This document shows positions 36,389 through 45,039 of a DNA stretch of 64,000 bases, piece by piece. How positions within the stretch are numbered: the stretch's first letter is position 1; each line of letters starts with the position of its first letter. This DNA is from a virus. The stretch lies in IMG/VR virus record IMGVR_UViG_3300027985_000282, positions 1-64,000 of that record; one strand, written 5' to 3'. A program made the position numbers and the translations under genes. Under the pieces are notes generated by a model that searched no databases, was not told where the DNA came from, and worked only from the letters and a program-made list of their open reading frames with translations.

Positions 36389-39300
36389 ATGAAACACTGC
36401 AGTAGGTTGAATACTGCTCTTAAACTAACACGTAGAACCTCTGCAAGTCCAACAGACGAACTGACAGGCTCTACAACTACATCGAGACAACTTGAAATGC
36501 TGTCTCATGACTTTATGAGGATATACGGAGCGGCAAGATCAAATGGGCGTGATATGCTTTCTATGGCAAATGGAATTGCAAATGGCATGCGTAGCGTGAA
36601 TGATCTTATAAGCAATGTTACTGGTGGAAAGTTTAAGAGGTTAAGCGATGTTGTTGACACAAATAATAAGCATCTGATAGAAGATGTAAGTGCTAATATT
36701 AGACGTTATATGGAGCAGCTTGTACTTCATGAGAAGAATAACAAAGCTATATACAATGTACAGATGTACAACGTTACAGCTCAGATTATGAGAGGTTATG
36801 CACTTGGTCATAAACTAGCGATGTTCAGCACTAAAGCGTTCTCTGGTCAATGGATACCGTACCTCAACAAGTTCTACGACGCACTTATAGTGGATAAGGC
36901 GTATATATTTAGACAGAATCCAATAGTTGACAGGCTTAGAGCATTTACGAATACATCAACAAACTCTGTAGAAGGTAGAACAACTCAGCTACGTTACGAC
37001 TTTGAAAAGATATTCATGACAAAGCAATACGGCAAAGATGGTCTTAGCAGCGATACGGTTGCTACGCTGTTGAAGTATTATGATGCTGACAAGCGTACAG
37101 AAATTGATACTGTTATCAAGGCAATGATTGAGGATGGTGACATAAAGAAAGATAAAGACACGTCTGTAGATGCTAGAGTGTTATCTGTAAAAACAGTAAT
37201 GGAGGGTATCTTCAATCAATGGAAGATGTTCAACTACGGTACAACAACTCCTAAAACTAGCGAATACTTCTCTAACTGGCAGAAGTATAGAGGTTCATAT
37301 GTTCATCATATTATAGCATCTGGAGTTGAATACGTTAACTCTGTAAGGTCTGCAATAGACAATGGAATAACTAGCGGCTCATTCCTTGAACGACTATCAG
37401 ATAGAGAGCGTGAGGTTATTAAGTTATTTGGATTCTATGCAGTGCATGGTAATAAAGAGCAAGCTATTAAACTGTCTAGAACGTTAGGTGGTATACAGAT
37501 AGACGAAGAACATAGCTTCCATGTTAAGTCTGACTACGTTCCGTATTTAGAAGATGACCAAATAGCTAATCTATTCACAGTTAAGTCGCAAGGTGTGCTA
37601 ACATGGGCAAAGATGCTATCAGAGCGTAGAGGTGATCGCAGTGGTAAAGAAGTAGATGTTATTACAGCATTCTCTAACGATATAGAGTCGTATAGAGGTA
37701 TGATGACTCAAGCAAACGATAGGCTATTTGCTAGGCAATTACAGGATTATATGACCACTCAATCGTATGTTGAATGGGCTATTCATGATAGGTTTACTGA
37801 TGAGCAACTAAAGATGCATGCACAGTACATGTCAAAAGATTTAGTCGTAAGTTCATCCTCTGTGAACAAGTCTAGACACGTTGAGTTGACTAGACAGTTA
37901 ACCCTTATGAGTTTAGGACTTGTAGGCACGTCACTGTTAATGGTATCAGGTGTTAAGAACTTAGTGCTTGGAGCACTGTCACTTACAAAGAACATCACAT
38001 CTAAAGATGCCTTTGATAGACTTACTGGCGACAGGTCATTAAATGTATTAGAGTCTAGTAAACTAGCAATAGGTAATACAATGCTTGGAGATGTTGTTAA
38101 GAAGAGTGTTGAAATATCTAAGGTTCAATACGTTGGTAGAAGTGATATACATATCATAGATACCGCTCAGACGACTCCTATGAATAAAACTATACAGTTC
38201 GTCATGGATAAAGTAGTTGATAGGTCAAAGCGATACGGTGTGTTTATGCCATTCGTTGACTTTATGACAGACAGTATGAGAGCCGCATTCGACGGTAAGG
38301 GGTTCTTGTCTGCATCTCTTACTGCTGTAGGCAGCGAACGTTTATTAAGATCATGGGGAGATATAGAGTTCGCTAACTTCGTATCATGGAAGTTCCAGAT
38401 GGATAAAGCAGTGCTAGATAATAAAGATACTTCACCTAAAGATCGTAAAGCTATTATGGACAGATGGAAGGATGACAATGCTATTCGTAAAACAGTATCT
38501 GCTATGTATGAAGATGCTACACCACAGCTATACGAGAAGAACAATAAGTATTTCGGTGATTTCTCGCAAGATGTGAAGCCTATATGGGTATCAAAGCAGT
38601 TGCGTGAAGGCGATACAATGATGAAGGTCGCACTAGGAGGTATCGCTACTGCATGGTATATGTTTAGACAGGCTGTACAGTACGATCTTAACAATACACT
38701 TGTAGGAGTCGGTAGAATGATAAGTACTGTGCTAGATTTTAAACATGCAGATCGTGCCACTCCTGTAATGATGCCATTATTTGCAATGATGCTTATGGGA
38801 ATGGACTTCTATGATCTCTTTAGCTCTGAAGAAGATGAGGAAGGAAAGTCTGTTGGCTGGGGATTCTTGCAAGCGGCTAACTCGTTAGGAGACATAGCGA
38901 CTATAGGGAAAGGCATAACTCTAGGACTTGCAGCATTTATGGACTTCCCTTTACAGGAACAGGCTAGAGAAAGAGCAATTGCTCAGCTTGCTAGATACGG
39001 AGGTGGTGTATTAGCTGGCAATGCATTAGAGTCTATATATGCTGATATTCACAATGACTTAGCTCCGTTCACAAATATGCTTGCAAGTATAAAGAACTAC
39101 GGTTCTGGATGGACTACGTTTGCTAGTCAATTTGTAGCGTCTAGCATAGATTATGACCCTAGAAAGATGAAGCAAGCAATGCGAGATATATACAATATTA
39201 AGTTGCCTTTAGCAGATACAGTGCTTGGTGGAGGTAATGATTTGTTACGTACAGTATTAGATGCTATGTATGCAAGTAAGTCTATGACAACAGATAAAAA

Positions 39301-39544
39301 TGCTGATAGGCAAGTAGACGCTATTAGTAATTTCATGCAGGATATTGCTGGTTCTGGATTCTTAGAGGTTAGATCAGTGTATAATGGTAATTACATGTCA
39401 GGAGCTGCATCAAATGCTAGGCTAGCAGCAAATGACATACGCAATGGTTACTCTATTAGCTATGATGTTGACTTCGCAGATGATCTCGATGCATTATCTA
39501 AACTGTTAGAAGACAGTATCAATGGAGACGAGTATGGCGACTAA
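36389..39544 (+). CDS. Large internal (ejected) virion protein
   Basis: A 1051-residue protein starting one base after the giant gene's stop codon, with AAGGAG upstream. It is mainly helical. A hydrophobic patch at about residues 510-535 (SLGLVGTSLLMVSGVKNLVLGA) and others at about 790-830 could touch membranes. Size, helical character, gene order and close coupling match the large ejection proteins of podoviruses (T7 gp16-like in role, not sequence). No lytic transglycosylase motif was seen. Confidence 0.55.
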   Translation: MKHCSRLNTALKLTRRTSASPTDELTGSTTTSRQLEMLSHDFMRIYGAARSNGRDMLSMANGIANGMRSVNDLISNVTGGKFKRLSDVVDTNNKHLIEDVSANIRRYMEQLVLHEKNNKAIYNVQMYNVTAQIMRGYALGHKLAMFSTKAFSGQWIPYLNKFYDALIVDKAYIFRQNPIVDRLRAFTNTSTNSVEGRTTQLRYDFEKIFMTKQYGKDGLSSDTVATLLKYYDADKRTEIDTVIKAMIEDGDIKKDKDTSVDARVLSVKTVMEGIFNQWKMFNYGTTTPKTSEYFSNWQKYRGSYVHHIIASGVEYVNSVRSAIDNGITSGSFLERLSDREREVIKLFGFYAVHGNKEQAIKLSRTLGGIQIDEEHSFHVKSDYVPYLEDDQIANLFTVKSQGVLTWAKMLSERRGDRSGKEVDVITAFSNDIESYRGMMTQANDRLFARQLQDYMTTQSYVEWAIHDRFTDEQLKMHAQYMSKDLVVSSSSVNKSRHVELTRQLTLMSLGLVGTSLLMVSGVKNLVLGALSLTKNITSKDAFDRLTGDRSLNVLESSKLAIGNTMLGDVVKKSVEISKVQYVGRSDIHIIDTAQTTPMNKTIQFVMDKVVDRSKRYGVFMPFVDFMTDSMRAAFDGKGFLSASLTAVGSERLLRSWGDIEFANFVSWKFQMDKAVLDNKDTSPKDRKAIMDRWKDDNAIRKTVSAMYEDATPQLYEKNNKYFGDFSQDVKPIWVSKQLREGDTMMKVALGGIATAWYMFRQAVQYDLNNTLVGVGRMISTVLDFKHADRATPVMMPLFAMMLMGMDFYDLFSSEEDEEGKSVGWGFLQAANSLGDIATIGKGITLGLAAFMDFPLQEQARERAIAQLARYGGGVLAGNALESIYADIHNDLAPFTNMLASIKNYGSGWTTFASQFVASSIDYDPRKMKQAMRDIYNIKLPLADTVLGGGNDLLRTVLDAMYASKSMTTDKNADRQVDAISNFMQDIAGSGFLEVRSVYNGNYMSGAASNARLAANDIRNGYSISYDVDFADDLDALSKLLEDSINGDEYGD

Positions 39545-39800
39545 TAGGTATGATAGGGTTTTCACAGATGCTATATCTAGCTTCATCTTTAACAGATTAG
39601 ATATAGAGCCGAAAGACTCTGTCATTGCAAGAGAGGTAATGGCTAGGTTTCCTGTATGGGTAAAAGCATACACAGTAGACACTGAGTTCCAAGTTGATTT
39701 TATTAAATGGCTTATACATGGCATGCGTATAGCGTATAAGCTTGGTAGACAAGAAATAAAGGAGAGTGACGCATGGGATACACTAAAGACGAATGGCTAG
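39534..39800 (+). CDS. Small hypothetical protein
   Basis: An 88-residue helical protein. The start is taken at the ATG at 39534, with GGAG seven bases upstream; another ATG at 39522 is nearer to the binding site and is less likely. It overlaps the preceding gene by 11 bases and the next by 28. The sequence suggests a small globular helical domain (SFIFNRLDIEPKDSVIAREV). No family was recognised. Confidence 0.5.
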   Translation: MATNRYDRVFTDAISSFIFNRLDIEPKDSVIAREVMARFPVWVKAYTVDTEFQVDFIKWLIHGMRIAYKLGRQEIKESDAWDTLKTNG

Positions 39801-40066
39801 CAAAGATCAACGCTAGACAAAGCATCATATCAGATATGAACAAACAAGGCATTGATTCATCGTATGAGGGCAGAGCGTCTCTGTACAAGAAGATGTACAA
39901 TGCTCCATATACTGGCTCTTACGAGCAAAATAAATCATTGCTAGCATCTACAGCTAAACCATCATTGCAAGAGGCTATGTTTACTCCGACAGCAGAGTCT
40001 ACAGCAACATCTGTTATAAGTTCTGTAAGCTCTGACAGTTTAGCTAGGCAGATATTTGGCAAGTAA
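39773..40066 (+). CDS. Small hypothetical protein
   Basis: A 97-residue protein with AAGGAG before the ATG. Charged and helical at the start, Ser/Thr-rich and probably flexible at the end. It overlaps its neighbour by 28 bases. Late-operon position suggests a minor virion or assembly protein; no family was recognised. Confidence 0.5.
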   Translation: MGYTKDEWLAKINARQSIISDMNKQGIDSSYEGRASLYKKMYNAPYTGSYEQNKSLLASTAKPSLQEAMFTPTAESTATSVISSVSSDSLARQIFGK

Positions 40067-40078
40067 GTAGGAGTAGGG

Positions 40079-40345
40079 ATGTATCAATTACGTATATTAA
40101 ATGAAGTAGGACATATTCTCATAAATAGAGATACAAGTCCTAATTTTACTAGAGGTGTTACACTAGATAAAGATCGTAAATACAAGCAAGACTTAAGTGT
40201 GTTGCCTAACTTATTAACTAGAGGAGATTCATATGAACGAACAACAAATGCAGCAAATAGTGCAGATGGTAGCAGAGGGTATACAGGGAGGAGTTCCGAA
40301 AGAAGAGATTATGAGCAAACTCACAGGTATGGGATTAAGCCCTGA
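40079..40345 (+). CDS. Small protein with a long out-of-frame overlap with the next gene
   Basis: An 88-residue protein with AGTAGGAG upstream. Its first 50 residues have normal composition for this phage. The last 37 codons lie over the start of the 40233 gene in another frame and give a Ser/Arg/Gly-rich low-complexity tail, as expected of a secondary frame. It is probably translated, but its C-terminus may be functionally neutral. Confidence 0.45.
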   Translation: MYQLRILNEVGHILINRDTSPNFTRGVTLDKDRKYKQDLSVLPNLLTRGDSYERTTNAANSADGSRGYTGRSSERRDYEQTHRYGIKP

Positions 40346-40694
40346 AGAGGCAGAAGCTATTATCTCTGATATAGCACAACAGATGCAAGCACAGCAAGAG
40401 CAGCAAGCACAGCAACCAGCTAACAATCAGGCTGCACAAGCAACTGGTGGCAATGCTAATATGTCAGAGGATCAAGCTATGGAAGTTATTATGTCTGCTG
40501 CTGAGCAAATCGGTGCTGCACCTGTGTATGCTATTATAGGTAGTTTCCTATCTATGAGTAGAGAGTTGCAGAGTGCTACAATGCAGAAATTACAAGAGAT
40601 GACTAAGCAAACATCATCTAACGAGACTCAAGAGATGCCACAAGAGCAGCAGCAAAGTGCTAATGACATGGCAGTAAACGCTTTATTTAACTAG
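40233..40694 (+). CDS. Gln-rich helical late protein
   Basis: A 153-residue protein with AGAGGAG before the ATG. Residues 1-50 form a UBA/CUE-like helical unit (MQQIVQMVAEGIQGG then LTGMGLSPEEAEAIISDIA), followed by a long Gln/Ala run and another helical unit. Such Gln-rich coiled proteins often act as assembly chaperones or internal scaffolding components. Role unknown. Confidence 0.5.
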   Translation: MNEQQMQQIVQMVAEGIQGGVPKEEIMSKLTGMGLSPEEAEAIISDIAQQMQAQQEQQAQQPANNQAAQATGGNANMSEDQAMEVIMSAAEQIGAAPVYAIIGSFLSMSRELQSATMQKLQEMTKQTSSNETQEMPQEQQQSANDMAVNALFN

Positions 40695-40705
40695 TAGGAG
40701 ACACT

Positions 40706-41152
40706 ATGAGCATGAAGAACCCAAAGGTTGTATTTAATGGCATAAGCATATTCAATGCTAACCCAGACAACTATGCATTAAAGAATGATTTTCTGGAAAA
40801 CCTAGTATACGTATTAGCATCTGCATCTCCTATGTATAATGCACTTGCTTGTAATACAGTTGTTAGAGGGTTTGTACCTAAATCAAAGCTACCAGATGCA
40901 GACACTTATGAGCGTTATCATTGCAGTGGCAGTGCGTTAGCGTTAAAATACAATGTGAGTAAAGAAAATGCTAAAATGATTTTAATAGAGTTCTTATCAT
41001 CACAGCAAGAAGCACCAACACTATCAGCAGTATTATCTGATAGTGAGGTGACATTCGTTGCTGACAATCATGCTGCTCTTGTAGAGAAAGCTGATAATTC
41101 ATATAGAACTATATGGAAGCAAGACTCTACTCCTTTAGAGCTATTCCAATAA
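40706..41152 (+). CDS. Last gene of the late block, hypothetical
   Basis: A 148-residue soluble protein with AGTAGGAG upstream, of mixed alpha/beta type with no recognised motif. It ends 57 bases before the strong hairpin at 41209 that separates the convergent blocks. Confidence 0.5.
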   Translation: MSMKNPKVVFNGISIFNANPDNYALKNDFLENLVYVLASASPMYNALACNTVVRGFVPKSKLPDADTYERYHCSGSALALKYNVSKENAKMILIEFLSSQQEAPTLSAVLSDSEVTFVADNHAALVEKADNSYRTIWKQDSTPLELFQ

Positions 41153-41208
41153 TCCAGCATATACACATAAGCCATACTCCTGCACTCGATGCAATGAGTA
41201 AAATAAAC

Positions 41209-41232
41209 AAGGACACCTGCCACGGTGTCCTT
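41209..41232. terminator. Hairpin between the convergent late and early blocks
   Basis: AAGGACACC at 41209-41217 pairs perfectly with GGTGTCCTT at 41224-41232 around a 6-base loop. A-rich sequence lies upstream and a short T-run ends the stem. It sits in the 99-base gap between the last plus gene and the last minus gene and probably ends transcription in both directions, although neither side has a long U-tract. Confidence 0.75.
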
Positions 41233-41251
41233 TGTGCTGTGTATACAACTG

Positions 41252-41602
41252 TTATTCCAAGGATTGCTGCAAGCATACCAGATCCCTTGTTATTTCTGTT
41301 AGTTGATCTGTTGCACGCACCAACTCTTGAGTTTTTGCTCGTAAGCTATTAGCTGCCGCTTGTGCAGCTTTTATAACATCATTAGCTCTATATGTATCTA
41401 CGTCTATATTTAATGCTGTTGCAAGTATAGAATTTACACACAATGCTGTCATGCGATGAAACTCTATTTCAGCCGTAAGTACATTTTCAGTTAGCTTCAG
41501 ATTCTTTATTGTATTCTGCTGATGTCTCTGTCTTAGCATCACCATTATTATCAGTATCAGCACCAGTATTAATACTGTCAGTTCTACATGTATCCCATTC
41601 AT
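41252..41602 (-). CDS. Small membrane-anchored helical protein
   Basis: A 116-residue protein with an N-terminal membrane segment (about residues 8-25, VLILVLILIIMVML-type) and a helical remainder. AGAGGAG lies about ten bases before the ATG. It overlaps the upstream gene by 116 bases out of frame. One membrane segment plus a coiled coil is a layout shared with Rz-like spanins and with host membrane effectors; no family was recognised. Confidence 0.5.
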   Translation of the reverse strand: MNGIHVELTVLILVLILIIMVMLRQRHQQNTIKNLKLTENVLTAEIEFHRMTALCVNSILATALNIDVDTYRANDVIKAAQAAANSLRAKTQELVRATDQLTEITRDLVCLQQSLE

Positions 41603-42197
41603 ATAACGACAACTCCTCTACTAGTTTTGTGTAAGCATCTGCATTTATTGACAATCTATTCCTCATCTCTTCTGCAAATTCATAGTCAGCTATGAATTGC
41701 ATCTTTAGTCTTATTGCTAGAATAGAGTCTAACGATCCTTTCAATAGGATGTCTCTATATGTAATACCTCTGCTCTTCATTTCTTTGTTTACATGTTTAT
41801 ACAGCATTATCCTTGATAACGTATTATTAAATGACTTGAATTCGCCTTCTTTGGTTGTAGTTGCTGCTGAGTCAAATGTTAGATGCTGAGCCTCTGAGGT
41901 ATGCCTAGCTTCTGCTATAGACCTTGCTATATCTTTTACAGATTCAAACAACTCTTCATTGTTAGCAGCACATTCCTCTAGCTCGTCTATTCTGTTATCA
42001 CGACTTAGTATCATCCTTTTTATTCTGCTTCTGTCTGATCTTACGTCTTGTAGAGTGGTTTCTAGCTCATCTATTCTGCGTAATTGCGAGTCTTCATACT
42101 GCTTGGCACGCTTAACGTATTTATTTGCTTCTATTAGGAATACCACTAATATCCACACTGCTACTGTTAACACTGTAATAGCTATTACTGCTACCAT
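41487..42197 (-). CDS. Membrane-anchored coiled-coil protein
   Basis: A 236-residue protein with an N-terminal hydrophobic segment (residues 2-22) followed by a long coiled coil (residues about 25-100) and a helical tail that ends in an acidic, Asn/Asp/Thr-rich stretch. It has GAGG before the ATG. It could be an inner-membrane spanin or a membrane-associated replication/exclusion factor. It overlaps the neighbour at 41252-41602. Confidence 0.5.
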   Translation of the reverse strand: MVAVIAITVLTVAVWILVVFLIEANKYVKRAKQYEDSQLRRIDELETTLQDVRSDRSRIKRMILSRDNRIDELEECAANNEELFESVKDIARSIAEARHTSEAQHLTFDSAATTTKEGEFKSFNNTLSRIMLYKHVNKEMKSRGITYRDILLKGSLDSILAIRLKMQFIADYEFAEEMRNRLSINADAYTKLVEELSLYEWDTCRTDSINTGADTDNNGDAKTETSAEYNKESEAN

Positions 42198-42523
42198 TAT
42201 TTACCTCGTACTTTTGTTAATTGATTCACTACATTCTGTAGCGGTATATATGGAGGCTGCCCTGCTTTAGCCAGCATCCACGATGTAGAGATGTTGTTAT
42301 ATGTGATGATATACTCTTCGTTTTTATACTTTACTACATCTCCTTCCCATATCATACCAGACTTAGCATCCTTATACGATCTTCCTGTATACATTGAGAC
42401 TCTAACAGAGTCTCTTTCATGTATTTCTACATTGTCATTGTGAGTTGTCACGTTGTTTGCGAGATAGTTCGCTGTTTGCACTGGAGACAGCAATTTGCCG
42501 TCTCTTGTTATTCTTAGTTTCAT
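42197..42523 (-). CDS. YopX-like small protein
   Basis: A 108-residue protein. Residues 55-85 read SGMIWEGDVVKYKNEEYIIT, close to the YopX pattern of a Gly-Lys-x-Ile/Ile-x-x-GDI-V(K/R) strand followed by beta hairpins, seen in many phage proteins of unknown role. The start is supported by AGAGG. It shares one base with the downstream gene and overlaps the upstream one by 89 bases. Confidence is moderate because the family has low sequence conservation. Confidence 0.45.
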   Translation of the reverse strand: MKLRITRDGKLLSPVQTANYLANNVTTHNDNVEIHERDSVRVSMYTGRSYKDAKSGMIWEGDVVKYKNEEYIITYNNISTSWMLAKAGQPPYIPLQNVVNQLTKVRGK

Positions 42524-42731
42524 AAGCCTCTATCTTTATGTCTTTTACTCTTCTGTTGTTCACTAGTATTGCAACCATCAAGTCCTCAATCTCTGCTTCT
42601 GCTATCCATTCCATAGCGTTTGCTTCGATTGTCTTGCCATATTCTGCTGTGTAGTATACGCTTGCTTTGTACATTGCAGAGATTACAAATATTACGAATA
42701 CGAGAAGCATAATATACCCAGCGATTATCAT
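42435..42731 (-). CDS. Small single-pass membrane protein
   Basis: A 98-residue protein with a hydrophobic N-terminal segment (residues 2-22, IIAGYIMLLVFVIFVISAM) and a basic, polar C-terminus. It has AGAGGAG upstream. The last 30 codons overlap the YopX-like gene in another frame. It belongs to a group of small membrane proteins near the convergent junction. Function unknown. Confidence 0.5.
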   Translation of the reverse strand: MIIAGYIMLLVFVIFVISAMYKASVYYTAEYGKTIEANAMEWIAEAEIEDLMVAILVNNRRVKDIKIEAYETKNNKRRQIAVSSANSELSRKQRDNSQ

Positions 42732-43213
42732 ATATACTCCTCTGATCTTACATTTTCTTCATGCTCTTGTATAAGAGCTTTTGCTAGCAGTGAGTAATTG
42801 AACACATCTATTGCATGTTCCTCCAAAAACTCTACGATTCCGACTTGTGTACTATTTGTCTGCAACATATCTAGGATTGCTATTATATGTTTCTCTACAA
42901 ATCCCAGTAGTGTAGTAATGTACTCATGAGTCGTAGAGTTGTTGTGTAACTTGTGCTTATCTTTAAAGTTTATTAGCCTATCTTGCTTACTTGCATAATG
43001 TTGTTCTCTGTTCAGAAACACTTTCTTTGATATTGTGTCTACTGCGATGTTTTGCTCTAGCGATAGCGACTCTGCTTGTCTTTGCAGCTCTGACCATGCT
43101 AACATGCTTTTTCTATCTGTAAGCACATCTATATAAGCGGCTCTGAATGAGTCATAATCTACCTGTTTACGTAGTTGTCTCTGTATAAATCTATTAAACT
43201 TGTCAGTGTCCAT
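42728..43213 (-). CDS. Hypothetical helical protein
   Basis: A 161-residue soluble, strongly helical protein with TAGAGGAG upstream. It overlaps its neighbours by only four bases (ATGA) and 11 bases. Residues 55-90 are basic and may bind nucleic acid, but no motif was recognised. Confidence 0.5.
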   Translation of the reverse strand: MDTDKFNRFIQRQLRKQVDYDSFRAAYIDVLTDRKSMLAWSELQRQAESLSLEQNIAVDTISKKVFLNREQHYASKQDRLINFKDKHKLHNNSTTHEYITTLLGFVEKHIIAILDMLQTNSTQVGIVEFLEEHAIDVFNYSLLAKALIQEHEENVRSEEYI

Positions 43214-43505
43214 AAATCTCCTCTAGCTGTTTAATTTGTTTTAGTGTATATCTGTGCTTAGCTAATGCCTTTTTAGCATTTCTTAAAGCTAACAATGTTT
43301 GCTCTTTTTTTATCCTAAGAGCTGCTTGTGGTGTACGCTGATACTCTGATAAACGTCCACCTAGTGTAACCTCACACTCTTCATCATGTTTTACTACGTA
43401 GCAGCTATTCTTTGTTTTAGGCTTTGCATCTGCATGTATCATTGTAAGTGTGTTGTCGCACTTTTCTAGCTTATATACCTCTATTGTAGACCCAACATTC
43501 AGCAT
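43203..43505 (-). CDS. Small hypothetical protein
   Basis: A 100-residue protein with AGGAG before the ATG. The first half is beta-like with three cysteines (residues 10-45); the second half is a basic helix (RIKKEQTLLALRNAKKALAK). No family was recognised. It overlaps the MazG-like gene by 35 bases. Confidence 0.5.
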   Translation of the reverse strand: MLNVGSTIEVYKLEKCDNTLTMIHADAKPKTKNSCYVVKHDEECEVTLGGRLSEYQRTPQAALRIKKEQTLLALRNAKKALAKHRYTLKQIKQLEEIYGH

Positions 43506-44154
43506 GTTTTTCTCCTGTCTTGTCTATAAATACATCTTTGCCGAACCTATCAACTCTTACAAGTTCTAATGACTTGTTACTACATGATGAACTAAAGAAG
43601 TACATTGGACGTTTGTTTGCGTGTAGCTTTGTAAGCAGATTGTAAGCTGCTTCTTGTGTGAGTTGTTTACGTGGTCTATCTGTGTACCATTTATCATTGA
43701 ACACATCTCCATGCCTTGCTTGCAACTTCTTGTCATTGTATTCCATTATGCTGCTTAGTGACAATCCAGAGAAGTATAATACTGCATTGTATGCAGCTAC
43801 AATTAGTCTTATGCTATGTTTTGTAATGTAATTTAGGCAGAGCTTATTTATCATAGATGTTAGATTGGTTAGCATGTCATGCTGGTTGTATGCGTTTGCA
43901 TAATCTATATCTATTTCTTCTAGGTTGTGTGTTGCAAGTACATACTCTGCAATTACTATATAATATAACATATCTCCAAGCTCTTCTATTAGATTCTCTT
44001 TCCTGCTGTGATACTTAATTTTCATCAACGCACCTATAGCTTCTCCTGTCTCTGATATGAGTTTATGAGACGCATAGTCTAATATCTGTTCTTCATTGCT
44101 GAATGCTTTGCTTAGCCTGTTAAGCGATTTCTCTTTATACTCTTTGAGTGTCAT
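43471..44154 (-). CDS. MazG-like NTP pyrophosphohydrolase
   Basis: A 227-residue protein. Residues 33-62 carry the MazG/all-alpha NTP-PPase signature: SETGEA at 34-39 (first acidic pair Glu35/Glu38), then EELGDMLYY at 57-65 with Glu58 and Asp61. The enzyme would bind Mg2+ and hydrolyse NTPs or dNTPs to monophosphates; in phages this is thought to adjust nucleotide pools or (p)ppGpp signalling. It lies next to a ThyX-like gene, which supports a nucleotide-metabolism role. The C-terminal 130 residues are longer than in single-domain MazG proteins and unassigned. Confidence 0.75.
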   Translation of the reverse strand: MTLKEYKEKSLNRLSKAFSNEEQILDYASHKLISETGEAIGALMKIKYHSRKENLIEELGDMLYYIVIAEYVLATHNLEEIDIDYANAYNQHDMLTNLTSMINKLCLNYITKHSIRLIVAAYNAVLYFSGLSLSSIMEYNDKKLQARHGDVFNDKWYTDRPRKQLTQEAAYNLLTKLHANKRPMYFFSSSCSNKSLELVRVDRFGKDVFIDKTGEKHAECWVYNRGI

Positions 44155-44172
44155 ACATGTCCTTTATACTCA

Positions 44173-45039
44173 TTATATTTCTATCATCTCATTACCTGCT
44201 TTAATGTCCTGATACCTTTCAAGCATTTTAGGAGTCTTATCATAGTAACAGTCCCACGCTAGCAAATCTGACTCTTCTATGAAGTTATTTCTAACTGCAA
44301 TATGTAACATCGCTCTGCTAAGTACCTGTATCTCAGGCATTGCTGGATTCTCATATCGTACTTTGAAGAAGTTGCCCCAGTTCTGAGTCTCTATCCATCC
44401 AGCAGTGTACGCTTCTGTAAACATTAGACCATGCGAACCTTTGTTTGTGAGTTCTGCTCTGATCTTATACGCCAACTGATCTTCATCCCAGTTGCATTGT
44501 GACATATTGTAGCACAAGTCATTCCAGCTTTCATAGTTTTTCTTGTTAACACTCCATACCACTTGTAGCTCTTTAGGTAGGTAGTATTCTCTTAGTTTTC
44601 GTACACGTTCACTTGCAAATAAATGACTGAAGAGTCTATGATGCAACACATGTGCTGCAATAGTATATGGGAACTTTATTTTGAATAGCAAGAATCTCTT
44701 TCTTTGCAGCTCTGTTGGCATTAGCAGTCTATGCTTACCTTCTAATGTTGCTCTCAGGTTAGCAGTTGATACACTTCCATCCTTATTCTTTATAACCGTA
44801 GGTATAAACTCGAATGGCACACCCGCTTTACCATTGTGCTCTGTACGTAGGTACTTTGCAAATGCATCTGGGTCTGCTATTGTTTTACCTCTACATACAC
44901 TTGCAAGTTTTGCAAGTGTTGTATTGATGTTAAATACTGTTGCATCGTTTGCTGGTATATATGGGTCATAAATCTCTACATATCCATGAGATGCTTCACT
45001 GTCTGAGTTATACAACTCTATTCTGTCTAATAGCTTCAT
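44173..45039 (-). CDS. thyX: ThyX-like flavin-dependent thymidylate synthase family protein
   Basis: A 288-residue protein. HHRLFS at residues 133-138 corresponds to the RHRxxS ThyX motif, followed by SERVRK (143-148). Residues 221-245 (WGNFFKVRYE, then PEIQVLSRAML) match the conserved segment WxNFFxxR...AQPEIQxLA of phage ThyX-type enzymes. The first Arg of the motif is His. If active it would methylate dUMP using FAD, NADPH and methylene-tetrahydrofolate; a related reaction on another pyrimidine, feeding a modified base, is possible. The N-terminal 100 residues diverge from cellular ThyX. It overlaps the previous gene by four bases and is followed by MazG-like, which fits nucleotide metabolism. 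Confidence 0.6.
   Translation of the reverse strand: MKLLDRIELYNSDSEASHGYVEIYDPYIPANDATVFNINTTLAKLASVCRGKTIADPDAFAKYLRTEHNGKAGVPFEFIPTVIKNKDGSVSTANLRATLEGKHRLLMPTELQRKRFLLFKIKFPYTIAAHVLHHRLFSHLFASERVRKLREYYLPKELQVVWSVNKKNYESWNDLCYNMSQCNWDEDQLAYKIRAELTNKGSHGLMFTEAYTAGWIETQNWGNFFKVRYENPAMPEIQVLSRAMLHIAVRNNFIEESDLLAWDCYYDKTPKMLERYQDIKAGNEMIEI

Noticed and set aside
41113-41352. 79-residue plus-strand open frame over the convergent junction
   Set aside because: It overlaps the last late gene, the terminator hairpin and the first minus gene out of frame, with no ribosome binding site.
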